Shown here in pieces: positions 32,654 to 43,254 of a stretch of 64,000 bases of DNA (its first letter is position 1; each line of letters starts with the position of its first letter). The translations under genes and the position numbers were made by a program. The DNA comes from Aphrocallistes beatrix (lineage: Eukaryota; Porifera; Hexactinellida; Sceptrulophora; Aphrocallistidae): NCBI GenBank assembly GCA_963281255.1, contig OY725491.1:434001-498000 (forward strand), written 5' to 3'. The notes under the pieces were generated by a model. The model searched no databases. It was not told where the DNA came from and worked only from the letters and a program-made list of their open reading frames with translations.

Positions 32654-33261
32654 AATTCTGTTGTATCATATGTATGTATGTATGTAGTATTGTTAATTAG
32701 ATTAGTTACCCCTAATATATAATGGAGAAGGTTTCTAACTCTGTGTGATTAGTCTAAATGCTTGGGCCTTGTAAATACATTGAGGGTTTGTTGAGGGTTT
32801 GAAGGTTGAAACCGATTGAAACGAATATCAGTATTCGTGAATACTTGTAGTTCCCTAACCGAATATGAATACTGATAATATATTCGATTACTCCAACCAA
32901 ATACAAATACTAATATTCGGTTCCCAACCGAATATAAACTATTTGCCAAACATTATTTGGTATAAAGGAATATTGAACTATTCTGTTGCAACCTTGAAAT
33001 TTACTATTCCAGAACTGATATTTCAATTTGCGACCAGTTTTGGTGTAAATAAATTCTATAATCAACATACAATGTAGTCCATCTGATATGAGTCGAATTG
33101 TGTTGAAATTTGCTTCCTAATTAACGAACTGTATAAATAAGCCAACAAAAAGATATCGAAATACGTATATATTCAAGCAAGTTATACGTAAGGAGAAGTA
33201 AAGCAATCTTGAAGTAAAGTATTTGTCTAGTAAACAACTGTTGTTTACTTGTTTTCTTTAG
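32654..33261. other. 3' end of IARS1 intron 10
   Basis: AT-rich. A GAATA(T)/TATTCG-rich segment at 32820-32940 has several copies of an AACCGAATAT-like word. No gene. It ends at the exon 11 acceptor (TTTAG, 33257-33261). Confidence 0.4.
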
Positions 33262-36200
33262 GTAACTAACACCAAATTCCAATTTGACGAAACTTCAACT
33301 CTCCATCCAGAAAATAGACTGGACAAATGGATTCTCTCAGTCTCACAAATTCTGATAAAGTTCGTGAAGTCTGAGATGAAGATCTACCATTTATACACAG
33401 TCACTCCTCGACTGCTGCTCTTCATTGAGCAGCTGACCAAGTGGTATCTCCGGCTGAACAAGAAGAGATTGAAGGGGGATGAGGGACGAGGAGAATGGGA
33501 TGTCTCTCTTAGGACACTTTTTGCTGTTATTCTGAATATGGTGAAGTTGATGGTAAGAATCTCATCAAAATATCTGAACCTATTATGTGAATGGTGGACA
33601 CTTCGTCGCACGGACATTTCGTCACGCGGAATTTTGTCCCCAAATGCCCAATTTGCACCTACTTATTTCTCAATAAAAAGTCCTCATTTTCACCCTTTTT
33701 TCAAATATACTCCACTCCAAAAGTCTCAATTTCCGTTCCTTACATATTAGTACCCGTTTATTTTAGTCTCTAATGAGACGAATTTTTCGGGGACAAAAAT
33801 TCCAGGGACGCTACTCATTATCCGGTAACTTATGTTCAGGAGACAAAATGTCTGCGACAAATGTCCGTGCGACGAAATGTCCGTTTACCCTATTATGTCG
33901 ATGAGTTGTTATAGTTTTAAGACAATTTATGGTAGTTTTTTTTGTACGAATTTATTCTCTCACCCTTCTAGTCTTCTTTCACACCTTTCATCACAGAATT
34001 CATGTACCAAAATCTAAAATTAGCACTCGCACTGCCTCCACATGTCAACGAAAACAACAACAAGCAAGTCTCCAAGCACTTATCCGAGACAGAATCAGTG
34101 CATTATCTGCTGCTACCAGATTCCAAAGATGATTATATCGACAAAGAGATTGAGTTGGGAGTGGCTAACCTTCAGGCCGTGATAGAGCTGGGATGGATGA
34201 TTCGAGAGAAAAACGCTGTACCCCTCAAGGTATGTGTGTGTATGTACAATACACTCAAATTAAGCAGATTCTCTGTTACATTTTTGGCCCAGCTGTGTGA
34301 TTAATTTTATTGGCTTATCCCATTGATAGAACCCCCTCATCAATGTTACCTACTAACTCAGCGGTTTTCAAACTTTTTTGACTGTGGATCCCCTAAAGCA
34401 ATTTTTCTATATTCTGTGGAGTGTGGGCCCCTTCCTATTGACCGTAATACAAAATTTTGAATCCTGTGGGCCCCCGATACCTTCTGTGGACCATTAAGGG
34501 GTCCATGGATCCCAGGTTGGGAACCACTGCTCTAACTCTTCGCATCCACTTCTATGCTGTGGCATTAAACTATTTTATTTGTGTGTTTTATTTAGCAACC
34601 TCTGAGGACTTTTGTCATAATCTCAGATAATCAGGAATTCATTGACCTAACTACTCCCTACGTCTCCTACATTAAAGAGGTCAGTTTGATATTCCGCACG
34701 AGAAATTAGGAAAGTTGATATTCTAGATATTCTAAATATACATATGTCGAATTAACAGTACGACTTTTTGAGTAAGAACTAATTCAGGAATTTCATACTG
34801 ATAGCTTATTCGATGAAAGAGTAAGATTTTTTTGTAAATTTATGGATATATTACACTGATGTTCTTAAGAAAGCAAATATCTCGGTTCATAGAATGGAAG
34901 TGAGAAGGAAGAATCTAATGTTTAATTCTGCATAGGAACTGAACGTCCAAGAAGTTGTTTGGTCTAACGAGCCTCTCAGATTCGGATATTACAGAGGCGC
35001 CGAGCCTGAGTTCCAGGCCCTGGGGCTACGTGTGAAGGGGAGTATGTCTGCCGTGGCAGAGAAGATCAGACAACTGGACGAGGGGTCCATCTTGAAACTG
35101 AAGACCGGAGAGTTCGATCAGTTGGCTATCGAGGGGTTCCAGATAGGTCCTGAGGATATTCGGACTGTGTTCAAGAAGAAGGAGCAGCACTCGTCTTTCT
35201 TTGAGGCGCAATCAAATGAAAATGTCAGTTAATCAAACCATTGCGTATTCGAGGGAGAGTTGCACGCGGGCCGAAATTTGTACCCGCGGCCCGCAATTCT
35301 AAGTTAACCCGGCCCGCAAGAATCCAGCATAAATATTGCCCGCGAGCCGATAAGAAAAGTCGGTCCACAGACCGCGGGCCCGCGTGCAACTCTGATTCGA
35401 GGCAATTTTTCTTAGATTTATCCGGTATACTCATCATCTACAAGTGTGTGAATTTCAGAAAATATTTATTTCCGTACGAGAATCCTAGACCCACTCTACT
35501 AGATATCAAAGCATGTAATCAAATGTTAATTTAGTATCTGCGATGTAATGAACTACTAATTTACAGTGTGCTCGAGACTAGCTTTTAACAGTACAGTCAG
35601 GTTCGCTTATTATGAACCCGCTTAATAAGAACATTCGTTTATTATGAACTAACTCTCTGGTCCCAATTCAACAGGTTCCATAGGATTTGTATTAGGTCGA
35701 GTTCGCTTAATATGAAGTCTCTCTATTATGAGCAGACTTTTTCGTTCCCAAGGTGTTCATAATAAGCGACCCTGACTGTATTTATGAAGGCGTATTGCAC
35801 TATCGTTTGGGATTGCTTGGAAACTTTATCTAGGGTTTCTGACAGTATTACTGGAGTTGTCAGGTCCCCTTATCTGGGTCTGTGTTCTATATTTAGGTAC
35901 TTGTACTGTTGAGTGTGTGTCCTAACTATCAGCTGATGGAGGAGGGAGTGTTGAGAGAGGCGACCAATCGCGTGCAGAGGCTGAGGAAATTTATGAAATT
36001 ATCTCCAACTGATTGTGTGGATATCAGCTACCAAATGTTTCCTGCGAAGTCCATTGGCTGTAGCCAAGAGTTAGTGTCACACGGGAAAAGTATTCTCACA
36101 AGTTGGTATCTTGTAACATTTTTAGGAACACAATCTAGTTGTTAAATTTAAAGCACATCCTTATATTAAAATTACAATATGCTAAGCCAGGTTAAGTTAA

Positions 36201-39200
36201 TTTGGAATATAGTCGACTCCACTTAATAGGGTCACTTTTGGAAGGACCGGAATAGCTCTCACACATAGAAGCTAATACAAAATATTTTCGGTTAATAGGG
36301 TTCTCCGCTTAATTTGGCCAAAATGTCCTCTGACCGATGTGACCCTATTAAGCGGGAGTCGACTGTATATTTTGTTTCTTTTTGTATATTTTGAAGTGTA
36401 TTAGAAAGCTTTATATATACTACATACGTGACATACAAAGTTTCTTATCTAATACAGACGTAAATATTACTCACAAAATATACTTGTGTGCGAGTAATTG
36501 CGCGATTAAATGTTAATTTAGACATGAAGTCAATACACGATATAATAAGATTATTAAAATCAAATTGGGTCTCGACTAGTAAAGTGTTAAGTTGAGAGAC
36601 GATTAAGGGAGTAAATCTTCCATATAATTAGTACAAATTCTCTTTTATATATAGTAAGGGCATCGGATAGACACCCAGAGCATAGAGCTCAACTTACCTG
36701 TATTTAGTTTTGTATGAAGTTTTGAAGAAGTTTTATAAAGCACTGAATTAACTCTATTCTAACCTATAACATAGTTCTATCAGAGTAATGTTATGGGTCT
36801 GTTATAATATAGTTATCCTCAACGTTGTTCAATGGCATCACTCTATTCACTGTATAACATATTAGGTTTCTACCATATTGATTGTAGTAAATGCAACTAA
36901 TTGTAATATAAATAGACTAATAGAGAAGCTACGAATGTAAAAAATAATTCAGAAGGAAGATATAGCCACATTTGCAAGTTTAATTTGTTATTTTATATAA
37001 TAATGTAAGTCATCTCACCAGCCTATGCTCTATACTAAGTTTATGCATCCACAACATACCACCAATGTATCCAATGATTCCGCTACACAAGTATTTGAGA
37101 TACTTTAACTTAGTAGAAAGATTTCCATAATGATTTTAACGATCTTTTTCATTTGACAGTTTCAGTTATTAACCATTTAAATTAACTTTTGCAATAACAG
37201 CCATGGCATTTTCACTAATCTGGCATTCATATTAATTGTTAGCACATAAGCTACGGTAATGCAATTGTATAGGACTCCTCAGCGAATGCTTGACTCAGTT
37301 ATCTCAACTCGTGTTGAACTCCAGCATAGACCCGGACCAGGGATACTCAATGCTAGAATGCTGCATAGCCTGGATACAAGGAGAGTCTGTGGTTAGGCTA
37401 GAAGATGCGCTGGAAGGAGAGAAAGTGAGAGTCTTGACTCTGTCCCGAGAGAAGTTGGCTCAGAAAGGTGAGTTAGACAGAATTCTAGACCTCAGATGAT
37501 AAATACAAGCCTGCCAGCATTCGCAGTTAGAACAGCTTAAGTTCGAATATATGTCTGATGCAGGGGTTTCTAGGTGCCAGTCTGGTATCGTCCGAGGAGC
37601 CAAGGTGCTTGCAGTGTGATTCAATTTTGTGCCATATTACCACCATCCCTGAATTACAAGATAAACCCTGTTTGGGCGCCATGTAATTTTTATCACCTTC
37701 AAAATAGTGTCGGACTGGGAAATCCTAAATAAACTCATGGTCTGATGTTGTGTTATGCTAAAGCGCTCAGAATGGGAGAATTTTAGGTAGTCCAAACGCT
37801 GATTGAATGCTGTCACTAACTGGCTGAGTATAGTTGCGTTGAATCTTTATTTATTTTATTTTCTTTATAGCTGATAATCTGTATAGAGAACTGATCAAGT
37901 GGTCTCAGGATTTCCTCTCTGCACTGACCAATCAGAAGATAACTCCTGCCATCCTGGATGCAGTTTCAAATTTGGTATCGAATATTGGAAAATCGGAAAA
38001 ACCGGCGACAGATCCCAAATCAAAATTCCGAGAAACTCCCAAAAACTATAAAAATATAATTGAGAAAGAAACAAAGTTAGAACCGAAAGAAGTACTTTAT
38101 TTTGTGTCAGAAATAGAAGCTCGATTTGTAGAGATGTGTCATCAAGATAGCATGGAAGTAGAACATAACTTGAAAGGTATTCACATAAATGATTAACACC
38201 ATATACCCTTGAATAGTAGCCGATGCGATTATTAATATTAGCTCCATTTCCCACCTGATGGAAAGTTAATATTTCAGATTTTAAGATTAGACTCTTCAGT
38301 GAATATAACTGCACTAATGATTGTATAAATGATGAGAGTGAAAACTTGCATTAAAACTCTATTCTAAGCCTAAAGGGTAGCAAAGAATAAATCCTCATTT
38401 TTTATTATTCAAGGGTCAGCTACTATTCGAGTATTTACTTTAATCGGAGCAGTTTTAGTTCATAATTACTAAGTATGACTGTATTATAATGTACAGTCGA
38501 CTTCGCTTAATAATGTCACTGTTTAATCGGGACACTTTTGGCAGGACCGGAATAGCTCTCACACATAGAAGCTAATACACAATATTTTCGGTTAATAGAG
38601 TTCTCCGCTTAATCGGAGCAAAATGTCCTCTGACCGATGTGACCCTATTAAGCGGAGTCACCTATACTCTATGCTATTTAGATATTCAAGCGAAGTTAGA
38701 ATTGAAGCTAAAAGAACTGTTTTCGGACGCAGAACGAAGGTTGATGCAAGACTTAGAGAGTTTCACACACGAATCCCTCCCACTGACTCTCGATAAGAAG
38801 CAGTCCCTCCAGACTAAATGGGTGTCCAATCTCAGAAATAAAATCGAGACATGGATGGAGCAATTCCAGATTTTGGAGCAGCTTTTGAGAGGTTTTGGAG
38901 AGGAATTGAACTCCAAATGTTTCACGCAACAGCAGGTTCTAGAGAAGAAATCCAAAAGTCTCATTGTTGAGAAAGCCTTTCAGAAGGTTTGTTTCTGTAT
39001 TCCATGAGACTAAATATTTCCAGTTTACACAGGCAGTAGACTCTGGTTCAAGTTTTAAATCGCTGCATTTGAGTATACATATCTGAATATATCCAGTTAA
39101 TAATTATATAGTCAGAAGCTGTAGAAGTATGACAATCAATCTAAATCACCAGGGATACTTTTTCAGTTAAATATTTCTAAATTCTGTAGAAAATGCTTAA

Positions 39201-40952
39201 TTTACTCTTTAAATCTTGAAAATACAGTCAGGGTCGCTTATTGTGAACCACCAGAGGACCAAAAAATCTGTTCATAATAGAGATACAGTCGACTCCGCTT
39301 AATAGGGCCACATCGGTCAGAGGACATTTTGCCCCGATTAAGCGGAGGACCCTATTAACCGAAAATATTTTGTATTAGCTTCTATGTGTGAGAGCTATTC
39401 CGGTCCTGCCAAAAGTGCCCCGATTAAGCGGCTGACCCGATTAAACAGTGGCCCTATTAAGCGGAGTCGACTGTACTTCATATTAAGCGAACTTGACTCA
39501 ATACAAATCCTATCTAAAAAAAAGGAGTCAGAAAGTTGGTTCATAATAAACGACCTTGACTGTAATCATCTTAGAAATTGCAGCATCTCGAGGTTACACT
39601 ACAAAACCCGGATAAAAGCAATCCCTGGTGTCCTTATAGGATTTGAATACTGAATATTTTATTTTTAGCATACTTGAATAATTAAGCTAGCTGTCTGATT
39701 AATTATCTCTGTAGCTGAATGCCACGCGGTTCATACGGATACAGTTCGGTTTGATTGAGACAAGACGTACCAGTCAACCATTCTGTGATTCCACTAGTGT
39801 TGTGTACAAGACACACGCTACCCAGGTTCTACTTGAGAACCCGAAAGGGTGTAGCATTCCTATAACAGATGTGGTTGCTAACGTGAGTATTCATTGCTGT
39901 ATATCTCTATCTTGTTATTGTTGTTATTGTTGTTTGTTCTTATCTTGTAGATAAGGAATGTTTTAGATATAGAGAGACCAAGTAAACTTTTAGAAGGTAA
40001 AGTTCCCATTTAAAGATTTTATTCGTATTCATTGAATATCACCGAAATATCCTCGTTTAGTAAACCCGAAATTTGGCAGGAAAACAACAACGTTTATTCA
40101 AGATTCAAAGGTTAGTGAATGATTAATCCTCGTTGTAGCTACACAGTGGGTTGATTAGCTGTCGCTTTAATAAGGATGGTTTAATAAGGTCCAAGTGAAG
40201 TTATATGTTAATTCAACCTATTCCGCTAACAAGTGGTGATGAATAAGCTTATTTCGAGCAAAAACTCTTCTATCTTAAGCACATCTCAGTGTAGTAACAA
40301 ATACAGAGTGTCTCAAAAGTTTTTTTCGGTTGTACAATTAATAATACAACCAAAAAAAAACTTTTGAGATACCCTGTATATAACTGAGATGTTAATTAAT
40401 TAATCAAAGTTTAAAATTTAGGGAAAGAAAAGGCTATATTTTGGTATATTATTTGCTTTAGAACTATTTTTAGTTTGTCGACTCTACTCATTTGAATCAA
40501 TAAATCCGTGTAATTATTGTTATTCCTAGCATGGCTTATCTGTGAGAGTAGAGGAGCATGACGAATTAGCAAAATGTGCCTACGTCAATATCGAGTTTCA
40601 GGATTCTGGGAAAGCTGAGAGAGCTACTGTCCTACTAGAAGCTCCAGTCGGATACAACTACGTCCTCACCCGGACAGAATTAGTCAAGAAGGTATCTCAC
40701 ACATTTTTAGATTTTATCATAGTTTTACGAAGGGCAAGCTTTTTATTTTTTAATTTCTAGATTAAAATAATTCTTGATACAAGAAAAAACATCCAAGTGT
40801 TTCAAGGTAAACCAGTTTGTAGCTCAGGTTTAAGAACATTTTTCACACATTCCAACCTCTCTCTTTCGTATCTAGGTACATCTCTAGTTCCTTGCTCTTG
40901 GGACTCCGTTGACTTAATGTCTGGAAGAACTCTCACAGTCACCACTCTCTAA
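33262..40952 (+). CDS. IARS1: Isoleucyl-tRNA synthetase exons 11-22, with an extra segment in exons 17-18
   Basis: Exons as read: 33262-33552, 33972-34229, 34596-34679, 34936-35223, 35897-36089, 37273-37467, 37871-38176, 38682-38986, 39715-39882, 40530-40691, 40761-40806, 40876-40952 (TAA). Phases join throughout; with the earlier exons the product is about 1470 residues, against roughly 1260 in vertebrates. Exons 11-12 form the anticodon-binding domain (RLYT-like HLYTVTPRLLLF, then TPFITEFMYQNLK). Exons 19-22 encode the two C-terminal ubiquitin-fold-like repeats (VLLENPKGCSIPITDVVA and VLLEAPVGYNYVLT), ending at SGRTLTVTTL. Exons 17-18 (residues about 1117-1320) are helix-rich and match nothing I know in this enzyme. 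The exon 15 donor at 36089/36090 is the least certain junction. A Tigger-like MITE ends about 20 bp before exon 18. Confidence 0.85.
33596..33890. mobile_element. Inverted-repeat element, IARS1 intron 11
   Basis: Left arm GACACTTCGTCGCACGGACA, then GAATTTTGTCCCC. Right arm GGGGACAAAAATTCC, then GACAAATGTCCGTGCGACGA. The arms are inverted and flank a 120-bp centre. Limits are approximate. Confidence 0.6.
34359..34529. mobile_element. hAT (Charlie-like) MITE, IARS1 intron 12
   Basis: Starts CAGCGGTTTTCAAAC and ends GGTTGGGAACCACTG. Flanks TACTAACT and CTCTAACT agree at 6 of 8 bases, a worn 8-bp duplication. Same family as 16663 and 47232. Confidence 0.8.
35255..35394. mobile_element. hAT-like MITE ('GAGTTGCACGCGGGCC' family), short copy
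   Basis: Starts GAGAGTTGCACGCGGGCC and ends GGCCCGCGTGCAACTCTG. Perfect 8-bp duplication ATTCGAGG (35247-35254, 35395-35402). 140 bp, very GC-rich against its surroundings. IARS1 intron 14. Confidence 0.9.
35594..35778. mobile_element. CAGTCAGGGTCGCTTATT-family MITE, IARS1 intron 14
   Basis: Starts CAGTCAGGTTCGCTTATTAT and ends TAAGCGACCCTGACTG, with TA on both sides. Confidence 0.85.
36210..36365. mobile_element. Tigger/pogo-like MITE, IARS1 intron 15
   Basis: Starts TAGTCGACTCCACTTAATAG and ends TTAAGCGGGAGTCGACTG, flanked by TA. Family core CCGGAATAGCTCTCACACAT is present. Confidence 0.85.
36400..37272. other. Rest of IARS1 intron 15
   Basis: AT-rich intron sequence with no repeat or gene recognised. 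It ends at the exon 16 acceptor (GTATAG, 37267-37272). Confidence 0.4.
38494..38661. mobile_element. Tigger/pogo-like MITE abutting IARS1 exon 18
   Basis: Starts CAGTCGACTTCGCTTAATAA. The right TIR is worn (AAGCGGAGTCACCTATA). It ends about 20 bp before the exon 18 acceptor, so part of the branch-point region is element-derived. Confidence 0.8.
39225..39562. mobile_element. CAGTCAGGGTCGCTTATT-family MITE split by a Tigger-like MITE
   Basis: Starts CAGTCAGGGTCGCTTATTGT and ends ACGACCTTGACTG, flanked by TA. Interrupted at a TA by the element at 39286-39473, the opposite nesting order to 23535-23890. IARS1 intron 18. Confidence 0.85.
39286..39473. mobile_element. Tigger/pogo-like MITE nested in another MITE
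   Basis: Perfect-looking TIRs CAGTCGACTCCGCTTAATAG, flanked by TA. It is inverted relative to the copies at 36210 and 38494. Confidence 0.88.
40314..40376. mobile_element. Very short mariner-like MITE (63 bp)
   Basis: CAGAGTGTCTCAAAAGTTTTTTT and its inverse (CAGGGTATCTCAAAAG) flank a short centre, with TA on both sides. It is almost only TIR. IARS1 intron 19. Confidence 0.8.
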
Positions 40953-41597
40953 CCACTTTAGTAATCATTAGCAGCAGTTAGTTATAAAGCTAGGCACAGG
41001 AATATTAGCAATTGTAGATATTTTTCTAGAAAGTTCTTTAGATTGAATTCCTTCACTTGTTGTGTTTCGTCATAGATTTATTATAGAAATAACTGAAATT
41101 CCACCTTGCCCGCATATTCTACCCTTCCAGATGATGACACACACTTTGAATCACAGGGGTTAATGTCTAAATTATCTGAAGAAAGCACTACAGCCGAAAT
41201 CGTTTTTTAGTGCAGCTCCTAGTATAGATGTCTATGTCATGATCGGCGTGCGACATCCGTCCATGTTACGTACGTACTTCCGTCTGCTCGCTCCTGGAAA
41301 TTCGATTGGACCAAATTGCACCAAATTTAGACCATATATTCCTTATATGGTGGAGATTTGAACCTTTTTTCACACCTTTTGATAAAAGGTGTCAAATGTT
41401 CAGAATCCTGAGATTTAACATTACAGATATCCGAGACTCCAACTGTAGTTTTTCTCATACACGAAATTCGAAATTCAGTATTACAAACTATAAGAAACTT
41501 GGGAATATGTATACAATCTCTAATACTAGTATAATTGAACTCATATCCAATACTACACAACAGTAATGAACCACATCACAAGCTGAGTACATGCTAA
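40953..41597. other. Convergent 3' ends of IARS1 and the TEX264-like gene
   Basis: 3' UTR/intergenic sequence. A segment at about 41290-41372 (GATTGGACCAAATTGCACCA to GAGATTTGAACC) is a dispersed repeat seen again at about 49740-49822. Confidence 0.5.
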
Positions 41598-43254
41598 TCA
41601 CTCCACATGAGTCTTCTGCCTGTGCTCAATCCCTGACACGTAGAACTTAGCCATGTTGTCGATGGGAACGATGTACTTGATATAGCTGCTAGCGTACACC
41701 TCTATCACAGGAAACTCCTCGAGCTTTTTCTAAAACAGGACAAGATCAATGCTGTGTTAAGAACAGAGTTGCACGCGGGCCGAAATTTGTAACCGCGGCC
41801 CGCAATTTTAAGTTAACCCGGCCCGCATAAATATTTTCAGCCCACTTTGTTAGTTACTAACTATAGAGAGACACTTAGGGAATCCTTTTATGGGAGTGAG
41901 TTTTTCTGCAAACACAAATAAGTGGAAACTAACAAAGTTCCATTTACGTAAGTATTCCTTAATTGGTACCTCGTGACAGTTACAAACATTGTCTCGGTTG
42001 TCATCGCGGGGAGTTCTGCCAATATTCCTGCCGCGGAGCCCGCAAGTTATTATATTCGGCCCGCACGGCCCGCGTGCAACTGGTTAGGAATTTCAGTTTA
42101 CTTTGAACGAAAATATACATTTGAAATTCTCATTTAAAATACAGTGGAATTGGTTTATTAGCAACTAGAGTTTGCTCATAAAATAGTTGCTAATACGCGA
42201 AGTTGCTATATGGGAACATAATTGATACAGAATATACACTCTGGACTTGGTTGCTAATAGAGCAATATTGCTAATAAGCGAATTCCACTGTACAATAGAC
42301 TTAGCTTGATAGACCCACCGATTAATCGGAGTATTCTGCATATTTTTTTTAAGCAAAATTTTCGATTTAACAAACATATTTCCCTTTTTACAATAAGACT
42401 CTTTGGCCATTCAGTCAATAGTAACAACTCTGTAGTAGTCCTACCTTCGCCATCATTCTGTTCAACTCTGGGAATATCCTCCAGTTGGCTAGCAGTATGG
42501 AGAGGAACGTGTGGTTGGGATACTCAGTGACAAGTCCGTTCTTACAAAGTGGAAACGTGTGTAGAGTGTAGCCTGACCTCTCCAAGTGTGCAGGGAGGTG
42601 TTCTGAGTCATCTGGGAGCATGCAGCCGACTATGCACTGTAGATCTGTACTCGGAACCTAGAGTATCTTTTCAATAACTGATCATAACGAATTGCTAGCT
42701 GTCATTTTCTTAACCAAACCATTATTAGACTTTTAAAAATCCTGCTTTATTCCCCTAAAATTTTCAAAATAATAGTTAGCCAACCGTATTCGGTTAATGT
42801 CACATAAGTATCTATTGTCAGTTAACATTGGTGATATTAATTAAATCCGTATACAGTAGAACCTAGTTTAATACGAACAGATATTAGTTAAAGTCTCTAC
42901 TTCCGCTTAATACGAACAAATTTCAAACGTCTCCTGATGTTCGTATAACGAAGTTCTACTGTCATTCTCCTAACTCACCTTCTCAGGGTCATCGTAGTAG
43001 ATGGCGAAGGTCTTGCAGTTGCGAGCTAAATCCATGGTTTGCCTGACGAGGTATCCCACATGTTTGTACGGGCCCTTCGCCACCAGATAAGCGGCTCTCT
43101 TCGGGACGAGCTCCGGGAGGGGACGTATGAACCTCAGCGTCACCGTGTAGAACAGACCCGACCTACTCAGGAATAGTATGAAGCATACCAGTGTTGTTGC
43201 TAGGCTACCGAGTATGATGTAGAGAATGCTAACTTCGTAGCCGAATATTTGCAT
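41598..43254 (-). CDS. TEX264: TEX264-like ER membrane protein (3 exons)
   Basis: Minus-strand exons: 43254-42979, 42657-42445, 41729-41598 (TGA). In phase, 206 codons. An N-terminal membrane segment (ILYIILGSLATTLVCFILFL) is followed by a GyrI-like domain. Diagnostic stretches match TEX264: ARNCKTFAIYYDDPEKVPS, then TDLQCIVGCML, then TEYPNHTFLSILLANWRIFP. Vertebrate TEX264 is an ER-phagy receptor anchored in the ER, with a long disordered C-terminal tail carrying an LC3-interacting motif. This product is about 100 residues shorter and ends just after the folded domain, so that tail is not seen. The ATG chosen is the first in frame; it follows a CTTGGCAG that could be the acceptor of a 5' UTR intron. 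Convergent with IARS1 and divergent from PDAP1. Confidence 0.85.
41764..42082. mobile_element. hAT-like MITE (CAGAGTTGCACGCGGGCC family), intron 2 of the TEX264-like gene
   Basis: Starts CAGAGTTGCACGCGGGCC and ends GGCCCGCGTGCAACTG. Flanks GTTAAGAA and GTTAGGAA differ at one base, an 8-bp duplication. It is a longer version of the element at 35255. Confidence 0.88.
42142..42290. mobile_element. TA-flanked MITE (CAGTGGAATTGGTTTATTAG)
   Basis: TIRs CAGTGGAATTGGTTTATTAG and, reverse-complemented, CAGTGGAATTCGCTTATTAG. TA on both sides. 149 bp. Intron 2 of the TEX264-like gene. Confidence 0.85.
42854..42961. mobile_element. TA-type MITE (CAGTAGAACCTAGTTTAATAC)
   Basis: Starts CAGTAGAACCTAGTTTAATA and ends TATAACGAAGTTCTACTG. 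108 bp. A related copy is at 48328-48457. It lies in intron 1 of the TEX264-like gene, next to the exon 1 donor. Confidence 0.75.

Noticed and set aside
13051..33261. IARS1 intron 10 as a mere assembly join of two loci
   Set aside because: Not excluded, but exon phases, continuous IleRS similarity, MITE families shared with both sides and a second gene-filled intron next to it argue for a true intron; kept as a finding to test.
33972..33997. A missing microexon in IARS1 before EFMYQNLK
   Set aside because: Moving the acceptor from ATCACAG to CTTCTAG (33965-33971) supplies the expected residues SSFTPFIT in phase 0, so no microexon is needed.
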